A stretch of DNA of 64,000 bases from Moraxella sp. VT-16-12. GTDB taxonomy: Bacteria > Pseudomonadota > Gammaproteobacteria > Pseudomonadales > Moraxellaceae. The stretch lies in assembly GCF_002224245.2 (NCBI RefSeq), contig NZ_NKHK02000002.1, positions 1 to 64,000 of the forward strand, in the 5' to 3' direction. Positions within the stretch are counted from its first letter, which is position 1, and each line of letters starts with the position of its first letter. The notes below the pieces were generated by a model, which was not told the origin of the DNA, did not search any database, and was given only the letters and a program-made list of their open reading frames with translations. Below are positions 19,605 through 28,095 of this stretch, piece by piece. The position numbers and the translations under genes are program-made.

Positions 19605-20984
19605 ATGAAATTTTCATTTAAGAACATTGGCTATGTTGATAGTGGCTGTATTGAATTAGGAAATTTAACCATCTTATTTGGCGAAAATAATGTGGGCAAA
19701 ACTTACCTAAATTACGCAATTTATGGACTTTTAAAAAGCATAAAAGAAAATATTTCTTTTGATTTTAATAATAAAATTATTGATAATCTACAAGAAAATG
19801 GCTTTATAAATATCTCTTTGCATGAAATTAACATAACTCAATCTTTGGAAAATTCTGGGTATGATTTTTCTAAAAATTTGTATAGATATTTTAATACTAA
19901 TGAAGAGTTCTTTGAGAATTCTTCGGTTGGTGTTTCTATAGAAAATATAGATTTAGAAAAAATTATGCCCAAAAAAATTGAGGTAAAAGCTGTGATAGGA
20001 AGCAAATCTCAAAGTGAGTTTATTTTTTATAAAGAAGAAGATAGTGATACTATCAATATTACATTAAAGCATAATGGTGAATTTAAGCAGAAATTTCCCA
20101 ATAATATTATAAAGAATATTTTGAATGATTTCTTAACAAAATTGATAGTATCAAATGATGATTTTCCCACACCCTTTGTCATTACATCTGAAAGAACAGG
20201 GATATCTCTATTTTATAAAGAACTGGATGTAAGCAAGAATTTGATACTTGAAACTTTAACGGAGGGTAAAGAATTTGACCCTTTTGATTTCTTAACAAAA
20301 TATCGCTCTCGATATGCTCAGCCAATACACGATAATATTCAGGTCATTAGAGATTATGAGAATGTTCAAAAAAACAAAAGCTTTATTAGAGAAGATAAAG
20401 AAAGATATGACTCAATTTTGAATACCCTACAAGATATTATTGGAGGTAGTTTTAAACATTCCAACAAAGAAGTTTTTTACTACCCAAAAAAGAAAAAAAA
20501 TAGAAACAAAATGGCTATACCATTTTATGTTGCTTCATCTTCCATAAAATCTATGTTTCTCATTGATTTATATATAAATTGTATTGCCAAAAAGAGTGGT
20601 CTTTTAATTATTGATGAGCCAGAGTTAAATTTACACCCAAACAACCAAAGAAAGATAGCTATTTTATTAGCAAAACTAATAAATTCTGGCGTTAAAATTT
20701 TAATTACTACTCATAGCGATTACTTAGTGAGAGAGCTTAATAACCGAATTATGCTAAAAAACTTATCACCAGAAACAAGAAGAGATATTATGTGTGAATA
20801 CAAAATATCCGAAGATGAGCTTTTGGATATCTCGGATGTAAAAGCTTATGGTGTTGGTGTGGAAAATCATGAAATAACCGAGTTTGCCATTAATGAGTAT
20901 GGTATAGATACAAAAATTTTCGATACAGTCATTAATGATGCAAATATCTTAAATGATAAGATTTACTACTCTTTAGGTGATTAA
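19605..20984 (+). CDS. ABC/OLD-type AAA ATPase, candidate defence protein
   Basis: A 459-residue ATPase of the AAA_15/AAA_21 kind. Walker A is GENNVGKT (residues 26-33), a signature-like ASSSIKS is near 310, Walker B LLIIDEPELNLHP has Asp337-Glu338, and the switch His370 lies in ITTHSDYLV. A long central insert would form the coiled-coil or dimer arm. There is no TOPRIM domain, unlike OLD proteins, so any effector is probably the next gene. The ATG at 19605 has a GAGAGGG site. The gene is markedly more AT-rich than trpB and trpA around it. Such ATPases act as sensors in several phage-defence systems, but no named system is recognised. Confidence 0.85.
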   Translation: MKFSFKNIGYVDSGCIELGNLTILFGENNVGKTYLNYAIYGLLKSIKENISFDFNNKIIDNLQENGFINISLHEINITQSLENSGYDFSKNLYRYFNTNEEFFENSSVGVSIENIDLEKIMPKKIEVKAVIGSKSQSEFIFYKEEDSDTINITLKHNGEFKQKFPNNIIKNILNDFLTKLIVSNDDFPTPFVITSERTGISLFYKELDVSKNLILETLTEGKEFDPFDFLTKYRSRYAQPIHDNIQVIRDYENVQKNKSFIREDKERYDSILNTLQDIIGGSFKHSNKEVFYYPKKKKNRNKMAIPFYVASSSIKSMFLIDLYINCIAKKSGLLIIDEPELNLHPNNQRKIAILLAKLINSGVKILITTHSDYLVRELNNRIMLKNLSPETRRDIMCEYKISEDELLDISDVKAYGVGVENHEITEFAINEYGIDTKIFDTVINDANILNDKIYYSLGD

Positions 20985-20987
20985 AAT

Positions 20988-21599
20988 ATGGTGCAAATCT
21001 GTTCATTTCTAAATAGCTTTCAAAGCTTACTAAATCCAGAAATTATATTAAATTGTGTTACCGAAAATAATAAATATAATAAATTGATTTTTAGAGAGAA
21101 TTCAGATGGGAGTTCAATTAAAAAACTTAATATAGACCACATTCCAAAAAATTCAATCGTTTTTACATTAGATTTGTGTGTGGGGAAAAACAGATTTCCT
21201 CAACTATCACAGTATTTAAATTCTCAGCGTAAAGATGGTTTAAATAAGAGCTGTGATATTGTAATAATGGTTTGTAACAATGAGGATATTGATGTTTATT
21301 TTTTTGATTTAAAATCTGAAAAAATTAAATCCAAAGACTGTTCAAAACAGTTAAAAAACTCTGAACTATTTGTCTTGGGTTATCTTCTTAAATCTTTAAT
21401 GAAAAATTACCATACTAGCGATTATGATAATGTCAAGTTGGGAAAAGTACGAAGAATTATTGGTTCACCAAATACTCAATTAAGAAAGAATACTGGGAGA
21501 CCTAATGACAATCGTAATGACTTTAAAGACTTTTTACCATTAACAATTAATACATTGAATAATGGAGAGGGTTATATATCCTTTAATAAATTTAAATAA
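20988..21599 (+). CDS. Unknown protein, possible PD-(D/E)xK-like nuclease paired with the upstream ATPase
   Basis: A 203-residue AT-rich gene starting 3 nt after the ATPase stop, with its AGGTGA site inside the end of that gene. I do not recognise the family. The central part reads KSCDIVIMV (Asp90), then VYFFDLKSE (Asp107-x-Lys109) and a helix with Gln121, which resembles the D...(D/E)xK...Q layout of restriction-endonuclease-like folds. This is a pattern reading only. The N-terminal third is unremarkable and the C-terminus is polar. The close coupling suggests the two proteins work as one sensor/effector unit. Confidence 0.6.
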   Translation: MVQICSFLNSFQSLLNPEIILNCVTENNKYNKLIFRENSDGSSIKKLNIDHIPKNSIVFTLDLCVGKNRFPQLSQYLNSQRKDGLNKSCDIVIMVCNNEDIDVYFFDLKSEKIKSKDCSKQLKNSELFVLGYLLKSLMKNYHTSDYDNVKLGKVRRIIGSPNTQLRKNTGRPNDNRNDFKDFLPLTINTLNNGEGYISFNKFK

Positions 21600-21609
21600 T
21601 CCATTATTT

Positions 21610-22461
21610 ATGGAGATAGACTTGAAATATTCTACACAAACCCAAATTTCCCAAACCTTTGCCACCCTAAAAGCCCAACACAAAAAAGCCCTAATCCCCT
21701 ACATCATGGCAGGCGACCCAAATCCGTCTGTTACCGTGGATTTGATGCACCGTCTTGTGGCTCATGGGGCGGACGTGATTGAGATTGGTTTGCCATTTAG
21801 CGACCCAATGGCAGACGGTCAAACCATCGCCCTAGCTGGTGAGCGAGCCTTGGCAGGTGGCACCAGCACCACCCAAGCCATTGACATGGTGGCAGAGTTT
21901 CGCCAAACCAACACCACCACCCCCGTACTACTGATGGGCTATCTCAACCCTGTGGAGATTATTGGCTATGATGCCTTTATTGATAAGTGCCACAACGCAG
22001 GCGTAGATGGCTTGCTACTCGTGGATTTGCCCCCACACGAGACCGATGACGCCTTACGCCAAAAACTGCATGACCACGCCATCAACCAAATCTTTTTGCT
22101 TGCACCCACCACCCAAGCCAGTCGCCGAAAAGCGGTGCTAGAACATGGCTCTGGCTTTATTTATTATGTGTCTGTCAAAGGCGTAACAGGCTCAAACGCC
22201 CTAGATACTGATGATGTGGGCAAGCAAGTTGGGGCGATTAAAGCCGATACCGACCTGCCTGTGTGCGTGGGTTTTGGCATTCGTGATGGAATAAGTGCCA
22301 AAGCGGTGGCAGCTTTTGCTGATGGGGTGATTGTGGGTAGTGAGCTGGTCAAACATTTTGCCGATGTGGGTGATGATACCACCAAGATTGACCACGCCAT
22401 CACCCAAATTTTGGCAAAAATGGACGAGTTAAGACAAGCGATTGACAGCATTAACATCTGA
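21610..22461 (+). CDS. trpA: Tryptophan synthase alpha chain
   Basis: TrpA cleaves indole-3-glycerol phosphate to indole. The protein has LIPYIMAGDPNPSVT, the catalytic Glu and Asp in IEIGLPFSDPMADG, LLVDLPPHE, and phosphate-binding GFGIRDG. The start is ambiguous. The ATG at 21610 (283 residues) has no ribosome-binding site, while an in-frame TTG at 21622 has GGAG 6 nt upstream and would give a more usual N-terminus. The site lies where the accessory pair joins the operon, so the original start context may survive as the TTG. Confidence 0.95.
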   Translation: MEIDLKYSTQTQISQTFATLKAQHKKALIPYIMAGDPNPSVTVDLMHRLVAHGADVIEIGLPFSDPMADGQTIALAGERALAGGTSTTQAIDMVAEFRQTNTTTPVLLMGYLNPVEIIGYDAFIDKCHNAGVDGLLLVDLPPHETDDALRQKLHDHAINQIFLLAPTTQASRRKAVLEHGSGFIYYVSVKGVTGSNALDTDDVGKQVGAIKADTDLPVCVGFGIRDGISAKAVAAFADGVIVGSELVKHFADVGDDTTKIDHAITQILAKMDELRQAIDSINI

Positions 22462-22489
22462 CAATATTTAATATGTCTAAGGAGTGGTC

Positions 22490-23236
22490 ATGAAATACAC
22501 ACACCTTGTTTGTGGTTTGTTGTTAAGCACCGCATTTGCCAGCACCGCTTATGCCACAAGTTTTTGTCAAAAGGCTGAGCACGACATCAATACCGCTTAT
22601 CAAAATTTTCGCAATTTTGATGATGTGGGTGTCTTTGATAAATTTGATGACAACGCCGAAAATTTATTAACGCTGGTTTTAAACACATTTAACAACAAAC
22701 AAAGCCTGTATTGCCACTGGTCAAATTTAAAAGAATTTGACATCCATAAATCCCCTGATGGTCGCTTGCTGAGTATCAGCTGGGCAACCGATGGCGGTGG
22801 CACGATGAAAACTTTTGATACGGTGCTACAATACCATGACGGCAAACACCTGCACGCCACCAACATAGATGTCGGAGCAGTACTGAACATTGAACAAATG
22901 CGATTAAACAAACAACCTGTGTATTTTATTACTGATTGGGGGGCAGGTTATACGTCTTTGCACGGTCAAAGCATCAGCCTGTTTGGTATAAAAAACCATC
23001 AAATCACACCAGCCAAACTCATCAAAACCAAACAAGGTCTCACCCACCAAATCAGCTTTGCTTATAACCCCTTTTCCATACCTGATGACATGGATGAGCT
23101 GATTCACATCCACCCCAAACGCCAAGAATTTAGCATTCCTGTGGTCATAGAAAATGATGCGTATCCAAATGGCGAAGTTACCAAACGCACGTTACGTTAT
23201 CGTTTTGATGGCAAGCATTTTGTGTATGCCAAATAA
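22490..23236 (+). CDS. Secreted protein of unknown function
   Basis: A 248-residue protein with a clear signal peptide: KYTHLVCGLLLSTAFASTAYA, with likely cleavage after AYA. The mature part is mixed alpha/beta with two early cysteines (FCQK, LYCHW) that could form a disulfide, and repeated aromatic-rich strands. I do not recognise the family. The ATG at 22490 is preceded by AAGGAG. It lies between trpA and accD and is probably periplasmic. It could be cotranscribed with trpA (28-nt gap). Confidence 0.75.
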   Translation: MKYTHLVCGLLLSTAFASTAYATSFCQKAEHDINTAYQNFRNFDDVGVFDKFDDNAENLLTLVLNTFNNKQSLYCHWSNLKEFDIHKSPDGRLLSISWATDGGGTMKTFDTVLQYHDGKHLHATNIDVGAVLNIEQMRLNKQPVYFITDWGAGYTSLHGQSISLFGIKNHQITPAKLIKTKQGLTHQISFAYNPFSIPDDMDELIHIHPKRQEFSIPVVIENDAYPNGEVTKRTLRYRFDGKHFVYAK

Positions 23237-23240
23237 GCAG

Positions 23241-23270
23241 GGCAAATGGTAAAGCCAAAAAGCATTTGCC
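23241..23270. other. Stem-loop of unclear role upstream of accD
   Basis: GGCAAATG and CATTTGCC form a perfect 8-bp stem around a 14-nt loop. No T-run follows on the plus strand, so it is not a standard terminator. It lies between the secreted-protein gene and accD. Confidence 0.35.
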
Positions 23271-23343
23271 AAATAAACTTTACAAGTGTAAACTATATAG
23301 ATTTATCCATCATTTGATTGAGCAATAATTTTAGGACAACTCC

Positions 23344-24234
23344 ATGACCGAGCCAAGCCAAGTAGTAACCACAAACACATGGTTAAACCGCCCTGTGCCT
23401 TCCATCAAACAAAACCGCCCACACGCACCGTCAGCGGTGGAGACCGAGCCGTCCACTGAATGCCCCGAGTGTCATTCTATGACCACCAACACCAGTTTGA
23501 TTTTTAATCAATACGTCTGCCCTGACTGCGACCATCATTTGACCATGTCAGCACGCAAACGCTTGGAGTGGTTTTTTGACAACATCCATGCTGAGCTAGG
23601 GCAAGAATACCAAACAGGCGACCCATTGCATTTTACCGACTCCAAGCCTTATCCTGAGCGTATGCTCCAAGCCCAAAAAGCCACTGGCGAATCAGAAGCC
23701 TTGGTGGTGATGGAAGGACACATCAAAAACCTTGAACTGATTGCTTGTGCCTTTGATTTTAAATTTATGGGCGGCTCCATGGGCTCGGTGGTGGGCGACC
23801 GTTTTGTGTTGGCGGCTGAAAAAGCCTTGGCAGCACGCAAACCCTTGGTATGCTTTGCCGCATCAGGTGGAGCCAGAATGCAAGAAGGTCTGTTATCACT
23901 CATGCAAATGGCTCGTACAGGAGCAGCGATTGAGCGGCTTAGACTGGCGGGCGTGCCTTATGTGGTGGTGCTAACCAACCCTGTCTATGGGGGCGTAACA
24001 GCAAGTCTTGCCATGCTTGGCGACATTCATATTAGCGAGCCAAAAGCGATGATTGGCTTTGCAGGCAAACGTGTGATTGAACAAACGGTGCGTGAAGTCT
24101 TGGACGAGCCGTTTCAGCGGGCAGAATTTTTGCTTGAAAAAGGGGCGGTAGATATGGTGGTACATCGCCACGAGCTTGTAGATACGGTGTATCGTGTGCT
24201 TGCCAAACTGAGTAAATTGCCTAATGTGTCTTAA
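23344..24234 (+). CDS. accD: Acetyl-CoA carboxylase carboxyltransferase, beta subunit
   Basis: AccD with AccA transfers the carboxyl group from carboxybiotin to acetyl-CoA. The 296-residue protein has the N-terminal zinc ribbon (CPECHSM and CPDCDHH), then the crotonase-like core with GGSMGSVVGDRF, FAASGGARMQEGLLSLMQM, NPVYGGVTAS and GFAGKRVIEQT. The N-terminal extension before the zinc ribbon is about 38 residues. The trp-accD-folC order is common in gammaproteobacteria. Confidence 0.97.
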   Translation: MTEPSQVVTTNTWLNRPVPSIKQNRPHAPSAVETEPSTECPECHSMTTNTSLIFNQYVCPDCDHHLTMSARKRLEWFFDNIHAELGQEYQTGDPLHFTDSKPYPERMLQAQKATGESEALVVMEGHIKNLELIACAFDFKFMGGSMGSVVGDRFVLAAEKALAARKPLVCFAASGGARMQEGLLSLMQMARTGAAIERLRLAGVPYVVVLTNPVYGGVTASLAMLGDIHISEPKAMIGFAGKRVIEQTVREVLDEPFQRAEFLLEKGAVDMVVHRHELVDTVYRVLAKLSKLPNVS

Positions 24235-24252
24235 ATTTTAACCAAACAAGGA

Positions 24253-24819
24253 ATGATGATGAACATCACCAAAACCATCAAAATGCTGGCTGTGGCTAGT
24301 GTGATTAGCTTGGGCAGTTTGACTACTTACGCCACGCCTAGCGACAGTTCGGTTGAAGAATATATTCGCCTGATGAAGTTTGATAAAAATTTTATCAATG
24401 ATACCAAAGAAGGCTTTATTGGCGGATATATGTCCAGCGCTACCACCAAATTGGAACAGAACCTACCTGATTTAAATGATGATAAAAAAGCCCAAGTGTT
24501 GACACTCTTGGAGCAAGAAGCCAAGGTGTTGGCTGATGAATTTGTCTCGGATGAAACATTTAAAACCCAAAGCCTTGCCATCATCAAACAAGCCGTCAAA
24601 AAACATCTAAACCAAGAACAAATCGACGCACTTAATAACTTTTATCGCACACCCATCGGTCAACAAGTTGTGGATGTTCAAAGTGTTATGGCAAAAGATA
24701 TAATTTTGTTAATCACGAAAGATTACACACAAAAATACCAAGAAATGAAGCAACAACCACAATTCATCAAACGCCAAGCCACGCTTGAAGCCAAAATCGC
24801 AGAGATTGTTTTTGATTAA
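24253..24819 (+). CDS. Secreted DUF2059 protein
   Basis: A 188-residue protein with a signal peptide (MLAVASVISLGSLTTYA, cleavage near TYA-TP). The FYRTPIGQQVVD segment in the C-terminal half is the conserved DUF2059 motif, and the rest is predicted helical. Function of the family is unknown, and a periplasmic location is inferred. An AAGGA site precedes the ATG triplet. It lies between accD and folC. Confidence 0.8.
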   Translation: MMMNITKTIKMLAVASVISLGSLTTYATPSDSSVEEYIRLMKFDKNFINDTKEGFIGGYMSSATTKLEQNLPDLNDDKKAQVLTLLEQEAKVLADEFVSDETFKTQSLAIIKQAVKKHLNQEQIDALNNFYRTPIGQQVVDVQSVMAKDIILLITKDYTQKYQEMKQQPQFIKRQATLEAKIAEIVFD

Positions 24820-24891
24820 GACATCAATGTCCGTTAGCCCAGCCCATAAATCTCATTCTAGCTTTGTGGGTGTTTTTCATTTGGAGAATGT

Positions 24892-26208
24892 ATGACCACC
24901 CCCCAAACCGTCTCTGACTGGCTTGTTTATATGCAAAATATCCATGTCTCTGCCATTGATATGGGCTTGGAGCGGGTATTGCCTGTGGCTTATGAGCTTG
25001 GCATTTTAAAGCAAGATTTGCCAAACACGCCTTATGTATTTACGGTCGCTGGCACGAACGGCAAAGGCTCCACCACCGCACTTATCAGCCAAATCTGCAC
25101 GACAGCAGGCTACAAAACCGCCCTATACCAATCCCCCCATTTGATAAGTTTTAATGAACGCATCAAAATCAACGGCACAGATGTTGATGACCAAACGCTC
25201 ATCAAAGCATTTAATGCTTGCGAACAGGCACGCCTAAACTGCGGTTTGAGTTTGTCATTTTTTGAGATGACGACCTTGGCGGCGTTTTGGATTTTTAAAC
25301 ACGCAAACTGCGATGTTTGGGTGCTAGAAGTGGGCTTGGGCGGTCGGCTTGATGTGGTCAATATCATTGACCCTGATATGTGTGTGATTACCAACATTGG
25401 CATTGACCACACCGATTGGCTGGGGGACACTCGTGAGCAAATTGGCTTTGAAAAGGCGGGAATTTTACGCCAAAACAGCACGCTGATTTTTGGTGAAACC
25501 GATATGCCACACAGCGTTAAAGCGGTGATTGATGACAAACAAGCAATATGCTATCAATACGGCGTGGACTTTGAGTATGTGGACAACCCAGACAACTGGC
25601 TATACTCAAATGTCGCCCTAACCCTAGCACTGCCAAAACCTGCCATTGCCACCCATAACGCCAGCATTGCCATCTCAGCACTGTTAGCCAGCAAACTCAC
25701 CATCGGCACCGATGACATTTGTCAAGGTTTGTCAGATGTTCACTTATCAGGCAGATTTGACAAAAGAGTAGTAGCAGGCAAACGGTGGGTGTTTGATGTG
25801 GGTCATAATGAGCATGGCATTAAGTTTTTGATGGCGTCATTCATGCCTTATTGGCAGGCATTAGCCCAAACAAATCCCCATGCCAAACTGCATTTTTTGT
25901 TTAGTATGCTTGCTGACAAAGACATTGACAAAGTGCTGTCTTTGATACGCTCTTATGGGCTACCCATTCACGCTTGGCATATTGGCAAGATTGACAATGT
26001 ACGAGCAATGAATGTGGCACAGCTACACAAAAAAATCACCACCAACCTGCCAAACAGCACGGTATTTGGCTATGATACTTTGGCTTTGGCGACAGATGGT
26101 GTATTAAATGCGACAGATGAAAATGACGTGATATTGTGCTTTGGTTCGTTTTATACCATCAGTGAAAGCATGATGGCACTTGGGCTGGCAAAGGACCCAC
26201 GAACCTAA
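24892..26208 (+). CDS. folC: Bifunctional dihydrofolate synthase/folylpolyglutamate synthase
   Basis: FolC adds glutamate to dihydropteroate and to folates. The 438-residue Mur-ligase-like protein has FTVAGTNGKGSTTALI (ATP loop), YQSPHLISFNERIKING (folate loop), EVGLGGRLDVVN, NIGIDHTDWLG and DVGHNEHG in the C-terminal domain. A GGAG site precedes the ATG. accD-folC-SPOR-gene order matches that of other gammaproteobacteria. Confidence 0.96.
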   Translation: MTTPQTVSDWLVYMQNIHVSAIDMGLERVLPVAYELGILKQDLPNTPYVFTVAGTNGKGSTTALISQICTTAGYKTALYQSPHLISFNERIKINGTDVDDQTLIKAFNACEQARLNCGLSLSFFEMTTLAAFWIFKHANCDVWVLEVGLGGRLDVVNIIDPDMCVITNIGIDHTDWLGDTREQIGFEKAGILRQNSTLIFGETDMPHSVKAVIDDKQAICYQYGVDFEYVDNPDNWLYSNVALTLALPKPAIATHNASIAISALLASKLTIGTDDICQGLSDVHLSGRFDKRVVAGKRWVFDVGHNEHGIKFLMASFMPYWQALAQTNPHAKLHFLFSMLADKDIDKVLSLIRSYGLPIHAWHIGKIDNVRAMNVAQLHKKITTNLPNSTVFGYDTLALATDGVLNATDENDVILCFGSFYTISESMMALGLAKDPRT

Positions 26209-26366
26209 TTACAAAAACTAATAAAACTTACCAAATATACCATTAAAACACACATTTTATTACAAACTTACACCATAAACTCTCAAAATATGCTAAGATA
26301 TACCTAGACTTGTTGCCGTTTGATTTTATTGAACGGCACTTTTATCCATTTTTGAGAATTATTATC

Positions 26367-27443
26367 ATGATTTCAAAACAATTAGTACTTGGTGGCACGC
26401 TATTTCTTGGCGGGAGTGTGGCGTTGTTTGCTCTCACACAAAAAAATAATGACACCACCCAAGCCATCACCAGTCATGAAAAACCTGTTGTTGCCAAGCA
26501 AGAAGATGTGGTGCGTCCTACTGTTCAACCCTTGACCACCGACATTGAAACTGAAAGACGTTTGTTGGAACAAAAACGCCAAGAGCGTGAAGCTCGCACC
26601 TTAGAACAAGAACGTCAAACCCAAGCTCTGCTTGCTGAACAAGAAAGAGCCAAAGCCAACGCCCTACAAAAAGCCCAAGCAGAGCAAGACGCCAAAAAAC
26701 AGCCCCAAGCAACCACAGATGACAGCTCGCCTGCCAAGCTGACTGTACAAACTCGCCCTGAAATCATCAAAGCACAAGAAGAAGCCAAAAAAGCCGAAGC
26801 TCAAAAAGAAGCCGATAGAAAAGCTGAGCAAGCCAAAAAAGCTGAACAAGCCAACAACCAAACCAAAGAAATGGCTAAAAAAGATGTCAAAACTGACAAA
26901 AAAGAGCCTGTAAAAGCCGAAACCAAAGCCCCCAAAGGACAACACACTGTTCAACAAGGCGACACGCTCATTAAACTATCACATCAATATGGCATACCCG
27001 TATCAGTCATCGCCAGTGCCAACAACATTGGACGTAATGACACATTGACCGTGGGCAAAAACGTCAAAATCCCTTCAAAAAGTGAAGCTCAAAAAATAGC
27101 CAAAGCCAATGAAGCCAAAAAGAGCGACAACAAAGAGAAAACTGACACCAAAGTCCAAGCCAAAGAAAAGAGCAACACCAAAAAGTCCAACAAAGTCCCC
27201 ACGCATTATAGTGTACAGGTGGGCTTAGTTCCCAAAGATAAAGCAACTGAACTTGCCAAGCAGTATCGCCAAGCTGGCTACAAGGTGCAAACTAGCCAAA
27301 CATCTCGTGGCGTGCGTGTTTTGGTCGGTTCTGCCAAAACCGAAGCAGAAGCTCACACCCTAAAAAACAAAATCATCAAAGATGGTCGCGTTAAGACTGA
27401 GGGTGCGTGGGTCAAGCAAGTTGATGAAATTAATGCTCCTTAA
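26367..27443 (+). CDS. Membrane-anchored LysM-SPOR cell-wall protein (DedD-like position)
   Basis: A 358-residue protein with an N-terminal membrane helix (LVLGGTLFLGGSVALFAL), a long Glu/Gln/Lys/Ala coiled-coil region (about 45-190), a LysM domain (HTVQQGDTLIKLSHQYGIP, about 191-240), a Lys-rich linker, and a C-terminal SPOR domain (HYSVQVGLVPKD to the end). Both domains bind peptidoglycan; SPOR recognises denuded septal glycans. It occupies the folC-adjacent place of dedD but carries an extra LysM. The ATG at 26367 is used because upstream codons lack a start context. A role at the division site is inferred. Confidence 0.85.
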   Translation: MISKQLVLGGTLFLGGSVALFALTQKNNDTTQAITSHEKPVVAKQEDVVRPTVQPLTTDIETERRLLEQKRQEREARTLEQERQTQALLAEQERAKANALQKAQAEQDAKKQPQATTDDSSPAKLTVQTRPEIIKAQEEAKKAEAQKEADRKAEQAKKAEQANNQTKEMAKKDVKTDKKEPVKAETKAPKGQHTVQQGDTLIKLSHQYGIPVSVIASANNIGRNDTLTVGKNVKIPSKSEAQKIAKANEAKKSDNKEKTDTKVQAKEKSNTKKSNKVPTHYSVQVGLVPKDKATELAKQYRQAGYKVQTSQTSRGVRVLVGSAKTEAEAHTLKNKIIKDGRVKTEGAWVKQVDEINAP

Positions 27444-27460
27444 TGTTTGTTATCGCCATT

Positions 27461-27486
27461 AACCTACTTAATTAAGTAGGTTTTTT
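27461..27486 (+). terminator. Rho-independent terminator after the LysM-SPOR gene
   Basis: AACCTACTTAATTAAGTAGGTT is a perfect 22-nt inverted repeat followed by TTTT. It ends the plus-strand block before the convergent SMR gene. Confidence 0.85.
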
Positions 27487-27494
27487 GATACTAT

Positions 27495-27827
27495 TTAGCG
27501 GTCAATACTAGAAAACTGACTAATCACCACAATCCCCATCACAATCAGTCCAATACCAATCCAGCCTGCCACATCAATCACCTGCCCCAAATACACACGG
27601 CTCAACGCAGCAGTTGCAAGCACCCCAAGACCTGACCACAACACATACAAAATCCCTGTTTGCATATATTTTAAGGCAACGGCACAACAAGCAAAAGACA
27701 GCACATATAAAATCAAAGCAACACCTTGTTCCAACTTATTTTCCAACCCATTGGCTTTGGCGGATAAAAACGTGGAAAACACATCAAAAACAATCGCCAA
27801 AACCAGCCAAAAATACCCTGCATTCAT
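27495..27827 (-). CDS. Small multidrug resistance (SMR) family transporter with Asp at the proton-coupling site
   Basis: A 110-residue protein with four membrane helices, aligning with EmrE along its whole length. YVLWSGLGV keeps the conserved Trp of helix 3, and the helix-4 GWIGIGLIVMGIVVI is typical. The membrane-embedded Glu14 that binds proton and substrate in EmrE is Asp15 here (AIVFDVFSTFLSAKANG). SMR proteins work as antiparallel dimers exporting cations or guanidinium. The substrate is unknown and the subgroup is unclear. It is a single-gene unit convergent with the LysM-SPOR gene. Confidence 0.88.
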   Translation of the reverse strand: MNAGYFWLVLAIVFDVFSTFLSAKANGLENKLEQGVALILYVLSFACCAVALKYMQTGILYVLWSGLGVLATAALSRVYLGQVIDVAGWIGIGLIVMGIVVISQFSSIDR

Positions 27828-28059
27828 CTTTTACTCCTTGTTGCCTTGAAATAAACACCAGTTAAGCAATGCGTTACGCAGACGAGCAAACCATCACATT
27901 GCCGTCAATCACACAATAACATCTGATGATAAATCAGCAAAATTTTTATGCTACCAAGATTTGCAATCACTGACAAGCGATTTATGATGAATTAAAAAAT
28001 CTAAATCTACGGTGAAAATCTTTCATGATGATTTTAAAGATTTTTTGCGTGTTTGTCAG

Positions 28060-28065
28060 TATAAT
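28060..28065 (+). promoter_or_regulatory. Candidate -10 box before the TonB-dependent receptor
   Basis: A TATAAT lies 30 nt before the receptor ATG. A good -35 is not visible at the usual spacing, and I found no convincing riboswitch or metal-regulator site in the 268-nt gap. Confidence 0.35.
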
Positions 28066-28095
28066 TTAAATTTTTGTAAAATTTTGGAGAAATTT

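Noticed and set aside
20988-21599. AriB/TOPRIM or RloB-like effector next to the ATPase
   Set aside because: No Glu plus DxD TOPRIM pattern and no RloB N-terminal motif can be seen.
27828-28095. Cobalamin riboswitch or Fur/Zur box before the TonB-dependent receptor
   Set aside because: No B12-box-like sequence and only partial matches to metal-regulator sites.
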